DNA of 64,000 bases from Eucalyptus grandis (GCF_016545825.1 NC_052618.1:60194561-60258560); one strand, 5' to 3'; shown: positions 33,371 to 45,961, numbered from the stretch's first letter. The notes: generated from the letters alone by a model not told the origin. Made by a program: numbers and translations.

Positions 33371-34900
33371 ATATATATATTGAAATGAAGGATGCTTGGG
33401 GAGCCAGGCATCTAACCAATTTGAGATTGGGTTCCACTTATTTGATTGTGAGGATTAAGATCATAATTGGTTAGTTGAGCACCATCCAAAAGGAAATCAA
33501 CTTGCAAAGTGTGAGCTCTTCATTTTTCTGATAAATATTGGTCAACTTGGAAACATTGGGAAATCTAAGTTTTGAGTACTATGCCAGAGGCTATTTTAGC
33601 TCTAAGTGTCATTGATTAAATTGACTTTGAATCTGTGGCTTTGACTTTCTACCAAATTCCACAGAATGCGGCAGTTGAGGTGGTGTGTACAAAAGAAGAA
33701 AATAGGCACAGTAGAAACAATTTGTGAAAGCGAATGGTGATCGGACCGGACAACCTCTACATATGCTTATATTTCCAAAGAATAACCCTGCGTCAAACAA
33801 GAATCATTATCCCAGCTAGAACTATGGATGGCAAACAAATAGATAAGATTCTGGTGCAGATAAGAAAGCTCACAATGGTTTTTCTTTATGTGAGGAGTGT
33901 AGAATCAATATTTCATGGACTTTTAGACAGACGTGTAGCTTTGCTTTGTACACTACTTTACATTCAAACAAATTCATTGAGGGCCGATGGAGAGAAAATT
34001 CCATGTTTTGTCGATTGCAAGAGCATAAAACTTCCAAGCATAGTGGCTGTCCAATTAGTGTGTTTTAAGGCTGAATGGACAGTTCATAACTCCAGAGGGA
34101 TAGATGAAACTGCTATATTGGCATATCTAGGATTTGGCTTAAAGATCCCAGCCTTGAACGTGTAACCATGGGACGTGAAATAATTTTCTAACACTGTGAA
34201 AAACAAGCGACTAGTTTTGAAAAGTAAAAAGCTAATTGCTGAATTCGGATGGCAATATGGATTCAAAAGACTCAAAATGAGTAGAACTTGTTTTTAAAAT
34301 TTAAAATAAGTTTCTAGCCTTGTATCTCGCTGTTCAATTCTTATGATCAGTATTGGGCATCTACAAAACTCAGCTCAATCATCATCTTCGTCTTCAACAC
34401 CCTGTGAATTCCTCAATTATCCCTCAATTACGCCATTAATGTTGACGACGAAGATGAATTGGCCGAAGCCGAAACCCTACAAAACTCAGTCATCGATCTC
34501 CCATCGCTCACTCTCTCCACAACAAAATGCCCAAGCTTATCAACAACCTCCAGCAAGTTGTGCCTGCACAAGAACTCGTCGCTGTAAACTCTCTCCACCT
34601 CCCTGTCGAAGTCAAGCATGAATACGTGTGTCTCCGCAGAGCCGCGCAAAATTCATGGCCTATCTTCCAATTGGATGTGAAGTCAGCATGTGTCATCCCC
34701 CATCTACAAGTGTCGGCTACTTTCAAAAAACGTAAGCTCTCTACCCCTCACGCGGCTATCACACCCATCCTGGCGCGTTGGGTGGTGGTGGTGGCAACAT
34801 CCCCCGAATCACTCCATCTCGGCGGACGTGGAATTATCTCTGAAAATGGCAGAGATATTTGCCTTAAAAAAGCCTATTTTTCTAGAAAAAAAATTGTAAA
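33371..34900. other. No gene recognised
   Basis: Unassigned DNA between the pararetrovirus and the next copia element. A minus-strand open frame at 34428-34649 (with FMLDFDREVERVYSDEF) looks protein-like but I cannot place it; a plus-strand frame at 33734-34165 has no recognised domain. The LTR of the next element starts somewhere after about 34670. Confidence 0.45.
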
Positions 34901-34936
34901 AGAAACTCCTAGAAGAAGGGCTAAGTCGGTGGAGTG

Positions 34937-35178
34937 TCCCTATAAATAGGGAAGGAGGGGGGAGTGTAGAAGGGTAAAGAAAAAAAAGGTAAGCTCCTCC
35001 CCTTCCCTTTGTACTACAATAAACAATAAATAAAAGTTCCTTTTTTCCTTGTACTTCTCTTCCACTCTCTTTTACTTTGTCCTTGCCACTTTGTTCTTAG
35101 TTCATTTGCTCTCTTGATAATTCACACATAAAACATACTTGCACACACATTAATCACACGCTTCCACAAATACCAACA
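34937..35178 (+). mobile_element. 3' part of a copia LTR (Copia-3), 5' border unresolved
   Basis: CCCTATAAATAGGGAAGG provides a TATA box at about 34938-34948, and the LTR ends ATACCAACA at 35178. A primer site TGGTATCAAAGCC follows at 35180-35192. A TG at 34676 is one candidate start. Confidence 0.75.
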
Positions 35179-35179
35179 G

Positions 35180-35192
35180 TGGTATCAAAGCC
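35180..35192 (+). promoter_or_regulatory. Primer binding site of Copia-3
   Basis: TGGTATCAAAGCC, one mismatch to the usual Met-tRNA site, starts 2 nt after the LTR end. Confidence 0.85.
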
Positions 35193-35272
35193 ACATCTTT
35201 GGTTGGTATTGGGCATTTGTCCTACCTACCCACTCCTAAAACTACCCTTTCCAAATACCCACTAACTAAACC

Positions 35273-35866
35273 ATGGCCAATTCTACCTCATCCTCATTTC
35301 CCATTCCCATTTTTGATGGGAACAACTATGATTTTTGGAACATAAAAATGACTACATTCTTGATGGCCCAAGACTTATGGGACATCGTGGAAAAAGGTTG
35401 CGAGGCTCCGCCATAAGGTGCAAGTGTTTCAAAGGATCAACTACAAAAGGATGCAAGGGCGCTATATTTTATCCAACAAGCACTCTCGGAAACCGTATTT
35501 CCAAGAATTATTGGAGCAAGGACTGCAAAAGAGGCTTGGGATATACTACGAGAAGAATTTCAAGGATCGGAAAAGGTACGCACTATTCGCCTTCAAACTC
35601 TAAGAAGAGATTTTGAGAATTCTAAAATGAAAAATTATGAGACCGTACAAGAATATTGTGGAAAATTAAAGGAACTTGTTAATCAAATGAGAGCCTATGG
35701 AGATGGGATAACTGATCAAAGGGTTGTTGATAAAATATTGGTGTCACTTACCAAAAAATACAACTCCATAGTTACAACTATAGAAGGAACTAAAGACTTG
35801 ATGACCCTATCAATAAGTGAATTAATTGGCTCTCTAGAAGCATATGAGAAAAGGCTAATGGCACCT
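35273..35866 (+). pseudogene. Copia-3 gag (UBN2 type), nonsense mutation and 3' truncation
   Basis: Starts ATG 35273 and reads MANSTSSSFPIPIFDGNNYD, with the usual copia gag opening FDG..Y..W, then EAPP and TAA at 35414-35416 (probably a former GAA codon). The same frame continues after the stop with ASVSKDQLQKDARALYFIQQ, EEFQGSEKVRTIRLQ and DLMTLSISELIGSLEAYEKR, the standard gag core. Homology ends near 35866, 26 bp before the next insertion at 35892, so no zinc knuckle or pol is present. Confidence 0.9.
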
Positions 35867-35891
35867 TTTAAGATGATCTTTTGGGACGCAT

Positions 35892-36824
35892 TGATATTGC
35901 TAGTATGAGTACCTAGAGGGGGGTGAATAGGTGCCTAAACAATTTATCGATATACGGAAGCGATTCTTAACATATGATAGAAAGTAAATTCTCTCTTTAA
36001 TTAACAAAATGAAATACGATCGAGGTAGAGAGAGTAAGGAAGAGAAAATTGAACACAGGATTTATAGTGGTTCGGCTTATTCCAAGCCTACGTCCACTCT
36101 TCCGCACTGACAGCCCACCGGCTGGATTTCACTATGATCAAAAGAAAAGTTACAGCACAGCTTTGCCTTGATTCCACAAAGTGTAGATGTTCTACCACAC
36201 CTCCTCAAGGTCTCTCACAAATATAGACTCTCTTTTGTATACAAGTATTCGCTCAAGGGATTTATCTAAACAAATAGGAGCTTCAGACTTTGGAATTCTT
36301 CTATCGCGCACACCTCGAACAACTAAGAACGACTTCCTTATATACTCCTTTATGCCATCATACCCGTTGGCACTTACCAAAGGAATTCCTCCAATCTACC
36401 CGTTGGACGGAATCAATTAGGAAGATTGTTCGAGCTATTAAAGGAACGTGTTGATAGCCCATCAATCATGTTTGCCCATACAATCGGGATCTCGGTTTCC
36501 ATAAGTAGAACCTTTCAATAATATTTAGACAATCATCGAATCTTAAGTCATTGAATCAAACTTGATCAATTAAAGGATTCTGATACGTCTTCACCAGCCA
36601 CGAGATCTTCTCCAGATGATAAGGTTAAATCCTGAATAAAACATCCAGTTCTGGATAACCTTTCTTCAACGGATTAAAGACTGTCAATGAGGATAGACTT
36701 TGAGTATTGAGTCTAGTTGTCCGGAAGTCTTCAGACTTTAACTGACAGAGTCTGCAGACTTTCAGACTAGACTGATGGATACGTTTTGTCAACTTCAAAA
36801 CTCTTCATGAGGATTTCTCCAACA
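35892..36824 (-). repeat. 3' LTR of the SIRE-type element
   Basis: 933 bp; on the minus strand it starts TGTTGGAGAAATCC and ends CTAGCAATATCA. Open frames inside (for example 36187-36420) occur in both LTRs and are not genes. Confidence 0.93.
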
Positions 36825-36838
36825 ATCTCCCCCTTTTT
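36825..36838 (-). other. Polypurine tract of the SIRE-type element
   Basis: AAAAAGGGGGAGAT on the minus strand directly before the 3' LTR. Confidence 0.88.
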
Positions 36839-37204
36839 GATGGTGACAAAACCTTCCTGCAGATTTGGATAACTTTGACCTGCAAAACATTTCTCAAACA
36901 CATATGCATATCTTATAGAAATAAATGGCTAATAGAATAACACTAGAATCTGCAACCACAAAAAATAGGTTAGTCCAATATATGATTAAGCCATTCATAA
37001 GATATCAATATTGATTAATAGAAGCAGTCAAGTCAAGTCCAAGTCTAGGCAGTTCTTATCCAGACACAAAACAAAGTCAAAGTCTGTCAAAAAAACAGTT
37101 AAACAACAACTCAATCTAACAAACAGTTAAAAATGATTGAAAGTTTTTGATCAAATCTTGCATCTCTCCCCCTTTTTGTCATCATTAAAAAGGATGAGAT
37201 GAAG

Positions 37205-39298
37205 TTAAGATTGCTTGGGAACGCGGACAAGCTGGATATCTTCCATAGACTGAACGATGCCTTCTAGCCTCTTAAAGTCTTCCTTCAGCTGTACAACCTC
37301 CTCACTCTTGGCATTGGCCTGATTCTGAATAGAGAGGGCTTGCATCTTATCATTCAATGAACATGAAGAAGCTTGACTTTCATTCTTCAAGCTTTGAACT
37401 TCGCATCCCAAGGCATAAATCTGACCTTTCATCTCCAAGAGAATATCCATGATTCTGCGAAAATCTGCTCCATTATCGGTCCCGAGTACTTGCTTCTTCG
37501 GCTCTATCGATGGAGTAAAAGCGGACGATGGTGGATCAGCATAATCTCGCGGTTTGGCGATGAAGCTTCATGACCTTCCTCTGGAAATTGAGATGCATAA
37601 ACATCTTCCGGGTCTCGGGCGAGCGGCGACTCCTTCACTTGCATCGGGATATGAAGACGTCACTCCTTTCTCCCGATCTCCCCTGTTTCCATGCCTACGG
37701 GTGGAGAAGAGATTTCCTCGGGTTCTTCTTCTTCTCTTCTTTCTTCTTCAAGTCTTTCTTCCTCTCGCTTCTTGCTCTGTTTCTCTTTCTTCTTCTTCCT
37801 TCTCCTCTCGCTTCTCTTTCTTCTTCTTCCTTCTCCTCTCTTCTTTTGTCTTTTGTTCCGATTCTTTCGTGGAACAGACGACTTAAATTCTTCAAAGCCA
37901 TTGCGAGAGATGGTGATGTCTTCGTCATCATCTTCATCCTCAACGAGGAGAGCTTTTCTTCTCTTTGATGGAGTAGCCATGGGCTCCTTCCCTTTTCTCT
38001 TAGCAGCAGAAGAGAGTTGATGAGACTTGGCAGGAGTCTTCTCCTTACATTTCTCCAATTCCTTGCTCAGTTCCTTCAGACGCATTTTGGTCACCATTTT
38101 CAGTCCTACCATCATATGATCGCATGATCGAACACAAAAGATTTGCGGAGGCTGAATATTCAGATGTCTGAATAACTTCGTAACAAGGCTTGGGTAAGGG
38201 AGTTGACCTCTGTCCTTCACCACTGCTCTATACATGTGAAACATAACAGTATGAGGGAGAGAAAACTTCTTTCCACATAGGATGGCATACATCAACTTTG
38301 CCTCAGAGCTTGAAACATCAGTTTTGGCAGTTGATTTCGGCCGAAGGCAATTAATCACAATTTTGTGAAGCAAGATGTTGAATGCATTCATCCTTGAGTA
38401 GGTGATCTTCTCTTACGTTCTCCTGTCCTTCACCGGTTCAAGTGTGGCCCGAGCAATGGAAACTTTGATTGGTTGATATCTGCCTCTCTCAACTTCTAAC
38501 ACATCTGCCAGCATATTCATATCCACAACATAGTCTTGATCTTTAACGCTGAAGGAGAATCTATTCGCATCTAAAAAGCTAAGATTTGAATAGATATATG
38601 CAGTCAATTCAGCATAAGCCTCAGTTGAGTCGAATGAACTTTTCAAGTTGAAGATAACTGAATTTTTCCCTCAAGTTCACTTTCACAAAGATCCGAAAAT
38701 CAAAGTCCACACTCCTAGGGTTTATTACCCCACGCTTCAGTAATTTCGAGTACAGATCCTTTTGTTCCTTTGATCTGAACAAATCTCCCCTTTTTCCTTG
38801 AATTTCAGCCGCAATACCCATTTTCGGTTGAAATAGACTGAACAGATTTTCATCGTCATTCCCATCTACGAGATTCGGCCCCGATCACGAGGATCACTTG
38901 GGATATTCGCAAGGGTTTCCTCAGCCACCCCTTTACGAGCGATTCTCAAACTTTCCATTTTTCGTAGAAAGATATATTCATTCCTATATCCTTTTTCTTT
39001 AACAAAATCATCAACATAGTTCAAAGGAGTACGAATTCCTTTTAAAGCACGATATAGCTTGTAAATAAAAGCAGGCTTTTGAACTCTTACTGGTCTACTT
39101 CCTCGATGATTTCTTCCCGATGCGATGAACAACGCCTTGAGGACTAGATGGTGGAGAATGACACTGCTGAGAATGTTGTGGGCTCGGTTGCTGATCTGGA
39201 GTAACTTCATCTTCAGTAAGATCGAAGTGCGTAGGCCCCTCACTCATTCTCTGTGGTCCCTTGCTTGCGATTCTTGAGGACTTTCGCGAAGATGACAT
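37205..39298 (-). pseudogene. SIRE-type third ORF (env-like / putative plant transposon protein), broken
   Basis: Likely start MSSSRKSSRIASKGPQRMSE at 39298, about 440 bp after the end of pol. Segments follow in several frames: a Ser/Pro/Gln-rich N terminus, a basic stretch (about 39100-38880), then KDLYSKLLKRGVINPRSVDF (about 38760) and AELTAYIYSNLSFLDANRF (about 38600), which fit the putative plant transposon protein domain seen in SIRE env-like ORFs. A further globular part (to about 38050) leads to an acidic block, a long Arg/Lys/Glu-rich helix (37850-37700) and a coiled coil ending at 37205. About 700 codons in all, with at least four frame changes and a TAA near 38413. No signal peptide or clear membrane segment is visible. 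Its role in plants is unproven. Confidence 0.75.
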
Positions 39299-39734
39299 CT
39301 TTCTCAGTGTTTGGAAGATTCCTTGCTTGACTTTCCCAGAAAAGATGACAACTTTTTGAAGATTGAGCGAAGAAGACAAACGGGAATGGAGGATCGATGC
39401 TTTCTAGGGTTTTTGAGAGAAAAGTGAATAGAAAAGTGAAGAGAAATCGACAGTGCTTGTTCGGTTAAAAAGAAGAGTAAACGAATCGTCACAAAGGAAA
39501 TAAAAATATGCCTTTTCAAAATAACTGTCTTTATCCGTAAAAATAACTATTTCAAAAATAACTTCCCTTTTGAAAATGAATCGATGCAATATTTACGATA
39601 ATTAAATATAGCAACAATTTAAACACAGTCTGATGATCGTACCTTTTCAAGATAAGATTGGAGAGAGAAAGACTTACAGTCTGAAGGTTGAGCCAAGACG
39701 TAGATAAAGTCTTGTAAGCTCGAGTCGAAAGTCT

Positions 39735-42700
39735 TTAGACTTTGATATCCTCATACCTCAAAATGTTGAGTCCGGTCCGTATAGACTCAAATTGATTTTT
39801 CTCCAAAGGCTTTGTGAGTATATCAGCCAGTTGATTCTTTGAGTCAACAAATTGAAATGAAACATCTCCATTTTGAACATGATCTCTAATAAAGTGATGT
39901 CGAATCTCTATATGCTTTGCTCTTGAGTGGAGAATTGGATTTTTGGTGAGGTTGATAGCGCTGGTGTTGTCGCAATTAATCTTCGTGCATGAGTCTTCAA
40001 TTTCAAAATCTCTTAGCTGTTGTTTTATCAATAGAATTTGCGAATAGCAGCTTCCAAGAGCTACATACTCTGCTTCTGTTGTTGAAAGAGACACAGTACT
40101 TTGTTTCCTTGAAAACCAAGACACTGTTCTGCTTCCAAGCAACTGGCAAGTTCCTGAAGTGCTCTTTCTATCAACTCTGCAACCGGCCAGATCTGCGTCT
40201 GAATATCCCAGAAGTTTAAAGTCTCCCTTCTTAGGATACCAAAGACCGATGCTTGATGATGAAGCGACGTATTTAATGATGCGTTTCGCAGCACTGAGAT
40301 GAGATTCTCTAGGATCTGATTGAAACCTAGCACAGATGCAAACACTCAACAAAATATCAGGTCTAGAAGCAGTAAGATAAAGAAGTGATCCAATAATGCT
40401 CCTGTACATATTTGGATCAACTTTCTTCCCTTCTTCATCTTTGACTATCTTTAAAGAACTTGACATTGGTATGTCGGTCTTTTTGCACTTTTCCAGTCAA
40501 ACCTTTTGACAAGATCATTAACATATTTTTCTTGATAAATAAAATTTCCTTCCTTCAATTGTTTTACTTGAAGACCAAGAAAGAATGTTAACTCTCCCAT
40601 CATACTCATTTCAAACTCATCCTGCATAGACTTTGAAAATTTCTTGCACAGACTTTCTTTAGTGGATCCAAAAATAATATCATCCACATATATTTGAACA
40701 AGTAAGAAACTTTTGTTTTCCTTCTTGATAAATAAAGTCGTATCTACTTTACCTTTGACAAAACCATTTTGTATTAGGAACTTACTTAACTTGTCGTGCC
40801 AAGCCCGAGGTGCTTGCTTTAAACCATACAAAGCCTTTTTCAGTCTGAAGACTGAGTCTGGCTTCTTTGGGTCTTCAAACCCTGGCGGTTGTTCCACATA
40901 AAATTCCTCATGGATAAATCCATTTAGGAAGACGCTTTTGACGTCCATTTGGAATAACCTGAAATTCTTATAACAAGCAAACGCAAGTAATAGTCGAATA
41001 GCTTCTAACCTTGCCACTGGAGCGTAAGTCTCATCATAGTCTATTCCTTCTTCTTGCGTATATCCCTTGGCCACGAGTCTTGCTTTATTTCGTACGACTT
41101 TCCCTTTCTCGTTCATCTTGTTCCTGAACACCCATTTGGCTCCAATAACAGCTTTTACCTTTTGGTTTGGATGTCAATTCCCGGACATCATTTATGCTTT
41201 GAACTGTCGAGCTCTTCTTGCATAGCTTCAATCCAGCTTTCATCGATAAAGCTTCTTCTATGCTCTTTGGTTCAATTTCGAAACGAGTGCCACAGCACTA
41301 GACTCTTCTCGCCTTTTGGATCTGTGCGAATTCCTTCATTAATTTCGCCAATTATAAGATCTTTGGGATGACCGGACTTATGCTTCCAAGCACTTGTTGA
41401 TTTGTCTTTGGTTGATGATCTCTTTCTTTATTTGGATCTTCACTTACAATCTGATGCTGGTTTTCCAGAGTCTGAGATGCTTCTTGAGTTGTAGACTTTG
41501 GAGGGTCTGAAGTAGGTTCAGACTCTTCTTGATGAGTCTGACTTGATTCATCTTGCATTAAGTCTTGAAATTTGACATTCATTGACTCCTCTACAGACTG
41601 ACTCTTCTTGTTATAGACTCTGAAGGCTTTGCTTGATGTAGAATATCCAAGGAAGATACCTTCATCTGATCTTTCTTCAAACTTACCAACTCGATCTTTT
41701 GCATTTTTCAATATAAAACATTTACAACCAAATACATGAAAGTATGAAACAATAGGCTTCTTTTCTTTGAATAACTCATAAGGGGTTTTCTGAATAATAG
41801 ATCTTAAGAAGACTCTATTGATGATATAGCAAGCTGTTGAAACAGCTTCAGCCCAAAAAAATCGAGAAGAAATTTTACTTTCAATTAAAAGAGTTCTAGC
41901 CATTTCTTGAAGAGATCTGTTCTTTCTTTCCACAACTCCATTTTGCTTGAGGAGTATATGGAGAGGAAAACACATGCTTACAGCCATTCATCACGAATTT
42001 TGTAAAATCTTGATTTTCAAATTCACCTCCATGATCTGTTTTTATACTAGAGATAACACATCCTTTTTCATTTTGAACCTTTTTAGCAAATTTTTCAAAA
42101 TACGAAAAGGTTTCGGACTTACTTGCAAGGAAATATACCCAAGTAAAATGGGAGTAATCATCAACAATTACTAGGCAATACTTCTTACCCCCAATACTCT
42201 GAGTTCTGGTTGGTCCGAAGAGATCCATATGCAGCAACTGTAGTAAATGATTAGTAGAGACATAATTTATTGGCTTAAAAGAATTTCTTACCTGCTTTCC
42301 CAGAATACATGGAGTGCATGAATCAGTCTTTTGGTATGGCAATTTGGGTAGACCTCGAACAAGCTGCTTTGATGAGATTTTGGCTAATTGCTTCATGTTG
42401 ACATGACCAAGCTTTTGTGCCATAAGCTTGCTTCGTCTTGAATTGAGATAAGACATTGCGATTCATTTGGTTTCACATCCGGAAGATAGATATTTCCATG
42501 TCTTCGACCCGGGGAAAGACTGAGTAGAGTCTTTACTGATTCCAGAACATGTTCCTTCTTGAAAGAAGATCTTGAAACCAGTATCACACAATTGACTAAT
42601 GCTGAGAAGATTGTAATTGAGTCCTTCCACTAAGGAAACATTACTTATTGTGAGAGTTCCAATTTTCACGGTTCCAAATCCCACAATACTTCCTTTGATG

Positions 42701-42831
42701 TTTCCTCCAAATGAAACTTTTCCACCATTTACTTGAGCAAGCTTTATAAAGCAATTTGAGTCTCCTGTCATGTGTCTTGAGCATCCGCTGTCAAGATACC
42801 ACTTTACCTGTTTCTTGATGGAGACCTGCAT
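39735..42831 (-). pseudogene. SIRE-type pol: protease, integrase, RT, RNase H (frameshifted)
   Basis: Protease WYLDSGCSRHMTGD near 42795. The integrase finger HVNMKQLAK...CTPC and the first two acidic residues HMDLFGP and TDHGGEF lie in the 42456-41896 frame; the third (NGVVERKNRSLQEM) lies in the 41987 frame. RT is in 41131-40451 with [21 protein letters not shown] and catalytic [10 protein letters not shown]. RNase H is in 40466-39735 with DADLAGCRVDRKST, STTEAEYVAL, NCDNTSA and QLADILTKPL. Frames change at roughly 42580, 42450, 41950, 41250 and 40460. All catalytic motifs are readable, so decay is moderate. In an intact element this polyprotein cuts, copies and integrates the element. Confidence 0.92.
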
Positions 42832-42844
42832 TTAACATAAAGTC

Positions 42845-44546
42845 TCAAGCTTTCTTTGGTACCCAAATTTTCTTGGGTCCTTTGGTGTTAGTAAGATAAA
42901 CAGTATTAGCCCATACTTTCTTAATAGGTTTCCATACCATAGGACACTCTTTTTCAAAGTGATCCGGACTGTTGCACTTAGAACATCTGATAGCATTTCT
43001 ACCTACAGCTTTTACAAAGACTTTCTTGAAGTGATTTTTGTAAACCTCACTCGAAAGCCTTTTCTTAATTCTTTCTTTTACTTTAGGAAAATCAATCAAG
43101 GGAATTGTTTCTTCTGTCATACCTAGACCGGACTTATTGAAGTAAGGTCTTTGTCTTTGAAAGAATTTTCTCAAGTTTTTCAGACCCTATAGAAAATTTC
43201 TTTGATATATTTGATAAGTCTGTTTTTAAAAAACATTTTCTTTTAAAAGATTTTCTTCATTTTCTTTAAGATTGGAAACCGACAAGTCTAGACTTTTAAC
43301 TCTTTCTACTAAAACATTTTCCTTTTGTTTTAGAGCTGAGTTTTCTTTTTTCAGTTTGGAAATACTTTTGAGAGAAGTCTTAAGACTAAAGCATAGTTCA
43401 TCAATATATTTAGAAACTTTGACAGGAATTTTTAAATTACTTGCCTCAAATTCACTGTCTGAGTCGATCCGAGTCTGATCCAGAGTCCGAGTCCATTGTG
43501 CCATCGACATAGATTGGCATATTCATTATCACTTTCTTCACACTCAGTATCACTCCAGGTTTCAACTTTGAGAGCTTTTCAAAATTTTTCAGCTTTTCCT
43601 TTCTTCTTCTTCAGAAGAGGACAGTTGGGTCTGATGTGTCCCTTTTTCTTGCATTCAAAGCAGACTACATCTTTATTTGGTTCCTCATCATCAACGAGAC
43701 TTGGTCTTTGTCTTTGAAAGCTTTGTTTCTTTGAGTTGAACCTTCTTCCTTTTCTATTTAGTTTTCTGAATCTTCTTATCATGAGAGCAAGCTCCTCATC
43801 GTCCATATCATCTTCGAGAATCTGTATCATCGAATCATCATTTGATTTTAATGCAATGGATTTCTTACCTTTTGGATCTTCATCTTCATTGATCCTTTCC
43901 ACTTCATAGGATTGAAGAGTTCCAATCAGCTCGTCAACAGATAGTGGCATAATTCTCTGCGTCTCTCTTATCGAAGTCTTTATGTGATTCCAATCCTGGA
44001 GAGTCCACGCAGTAGCTTGTTTACCTTCATGGGATCGAAGTTGGTTGACCTTGATTTTCAAGACCATTCACAATATCTATAAAACGACTAAACATGTCAG
44101 ATATTGATTCTCCTGGTTTCATTCTGAAGGCTTCATATTGACCAAGAAGAATGTTGATTCTTGTTTCCTTCACTCGATCTGTTCCTTCATAGGTGATATG
44201 CAATCTGTCCCAAACTTCTTTTGCTGTACCACAAGAAGATATTCTATTATACTCGGTTGGTGATAAAGCACAATATAAGGAGTAAATTGCTTTTGCATCG
44301 AGTGTTTGTCTCTTGGTTATTTCTTCCCGAGACATTCCGTTGGTTTCTTCAAGATCTTTTCCTCTTTCGAGACTGATGCAAAGGGTAGGAGTAATTCCTT
44401 TTTCTACAACGTCCCATTCCGAGGAGGATCCTTTGATCGTAGGAAAGCTTTCATCTTGTTCTTCCGGATGTTGTAATCCTTTCCATCAAAGTAGGGTGGT
44501 CTCAGGTATTGCTTTGCCCTTCCATCAGCCCCGGTGCTAGCATACT
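42845..44546 (-). pseudogene. SIRE-type gag with two zinc knuckles (frameshifted)
   Basis: Begins near 44546 (MLAPGLMEGQ), then in shifted frame RPPYFDGKDYN. The capsid core is in 44335-44027 (WDRLHITYEGTDRVKETR, FRMKPGESISDMFSRF) and 44067-43579 (IMPLSVDELIGTLQSYE). The first knuckle is CFECKKKGHIRPNC (about 43650), followed by a coiled-coil segment (43510-43226) and a second knuckle CSKCNSPDHFEKEC (about 42980). Two knuckles separated by a coil and a long C-terminal tail fit SIRE gag. Several indels interrupt it. Confidence 0.9.
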
Positions 44547-44600
44547 AGCCATAGATCTTTTACTATGAAGTAAAACACTTCAAATAAAGTAAGTACACGA

Positions 44601-44614
44601 GGCTCGATACCAAT
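44601..44614 (-). promoter_or_regulatory. Primer binding site of the SIRE-type element
   Basis: ATTGGTATCGAGCC on the minus strand, directly after the 5' LTR end ATATCA; resembles the Met-tRNA site. Confidence 0.85.
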
Positions 44615-45543
44615 TGATATTGCTAGTATGAGTACCTAGAGGGGGTGAATAGGTGCCTAAACAGTTTATCGATATACGGAAGCGATTCTTAACATATGAT
44701 AGAAAGTAAATTCTCTCTTTAATTAACAAAATGAAATATGATCGAGGTAGAGAGAGTAAGGAAGAGAAAATTGAACACGGGATTTATAGTGGTTCGGCTT
44801 ATTCCAAGCTTACGTCCATTCTTCCGCACTGACAGCCCACCGGCTGGATTTCACTATGATCAAAAGAGAAGTTACAGCACAGCTTTGCCTTGATTCCACA
44901 GTGTAGATGTTCTACCACACCTCCTCAAGGTCTCTCACAAATATAAACTCTCTTTTGTATACAAGTATTCGCTCAAGGGATTTATCTAAACAAATAGGAG
45001 CTTCAGACTTTGGAATTCTTCTATCGCGCACACCTCGAACAACTAAGAACGACTTCCTTATATACTCCTTTATGCCATCATACCCGTTGGCACTTACCAA
45101 AGGAATTCCTCCAATCTACCCGTTGGACGGAATCAATTAGGAAGATTGTTCGAGCTATTAAAGGAACGTGTTGATAGCCCATCAATCCTGTTCGCCCATA
45201 CAATCAGGATCTCGGTTTCCATAAGTAGAACCTTTCAATAATATTTAGACAATCATCGAATCTTAAGTCATTGAATCAAACTTGATCAATTAAAGGATTC
45301 TGATACGTCTTCTCCAGCCACGAGATCTTCTCCAGATGATAAGGTTAAATCTGAACAAAGCATCCAGTTACTGATAACCTTTCTTCAACGGATTAGAGAT
45401 TGTCAATGAGGATAGACTTTGAGTCTTGAGTCTGGCTGTCCGGATGTCTTCAGACTTTAACTGACAGAGTCTGCAGACTTTCAGACTAGACTGATGGATA
45501 CGTTTTGTCAACTTCAAAACTCTTCATGAGGATTTCTTTAACA
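44615..45543 (-). repeat. 5' LTR of the SIRE-type element
   Basis: 929 bp; pairs with 35892-36824, with several substitutions and small indels (most visible near 45350 and 36650). Confidence 0.93.
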
Positions 45544-45718
45544 CGCATTACATAAAAAAATTATTCCTATGGGGTTTTGATAATTCTCTGCCAAATCTGA
45601 TGGAATTCGCCTGAAATGAAAAGTGCATGCGTATATTTAGATGCCCCCATGATGGGGAAGGGAGCATACAATTAGAAACTTGAAGGACATAAGGAACTAA
45701 GAGATTCAAATATTCAAC

Positions 45719-45843
45719 CTTTGCATGCAAACATCGGGTCCGAGTATTTAGGTCCCACAATCGGACTGTGATATCTCCTGAACCACTAGCCAGTTGCTTC
45801 CCGTCAGGTCTAAAGGCCACAAATAGAACAGCTTCTGAGTGAC
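45719..45843 (-). pseudogene. NLE: Notchless (NLE) WD40 exon fragment
   Basis: One exon flanked by ATTGCAG acceptor (from 45844) and AAAG/GTTGAA donor (45718-45717). It reads HSEAVLFVAFRPDGKQLASG then SGDITVRLWDLNT, a complete WD40 blade with its GH...WD signature, very close to the first blade of Notchless, a 60S ribosome maturation factor. The end RTRCLHAK deviates from the family. The expected next exon (second blade) is not found downstream; the SIRE-type element starts 175 bp away. It is an isolated exon, therefore a gene fragment. Confidence 0.8.
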
Positions 45844-45961
45844 CTGCAATGGCAGAGAAATGAACCTTTAAAAGGGGATTTTATCTGTATATATCAGACT
45901 ATTAGGAATAATATAGACATATTGCTTATTAAGCGCAAATTAATTACAACATGTCAAACAA

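Larger units (their letters stand above)
35892..45543 (-). mobile_element. SIRE/Maximus-type copia element with third ORF (9652 bp, TSD CGCAT)
   Basis: LTRs at 35892-36824 and 44615-45543; the 5' LTR is the right one. CGCAT at 35887-35891 and 45544-45548 is a perfect target duplication. The primer site (ATTGGTATCGAGCC on the minus strand, 44614-44601) and polypurine tract (36838-36825) are in place. The order is gag, protease, integrase, RT, RNase H, then an extra ORF before the 3' LTR, which is the hallmark of SIRE-type elements. All ORFs carry frame changes, so the copy is defective. LTRs differ by an estimated 2-4 percent. Confidence 0.94.

Noticed and set aside
33734..34165. Plus-strand open frame of 143 codons
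   Set aside because: No domain, no homologue that I recognise, and composition like surrounding non-coding DNA.
36187..36420. Open frame of 77 codons, almost identical to one at 44907-45140
   Set aside because: The conservation is explained by the two LTRs of one element; it has no start context or domain.
37554..38020. Plus-strand Ser/Phe/Leu-rich open frames resembling membrane proteins
   Set aside because: They are antisense shadows of the Arg/Lys/Glu-rich helix of the SIRE-type third ORF.
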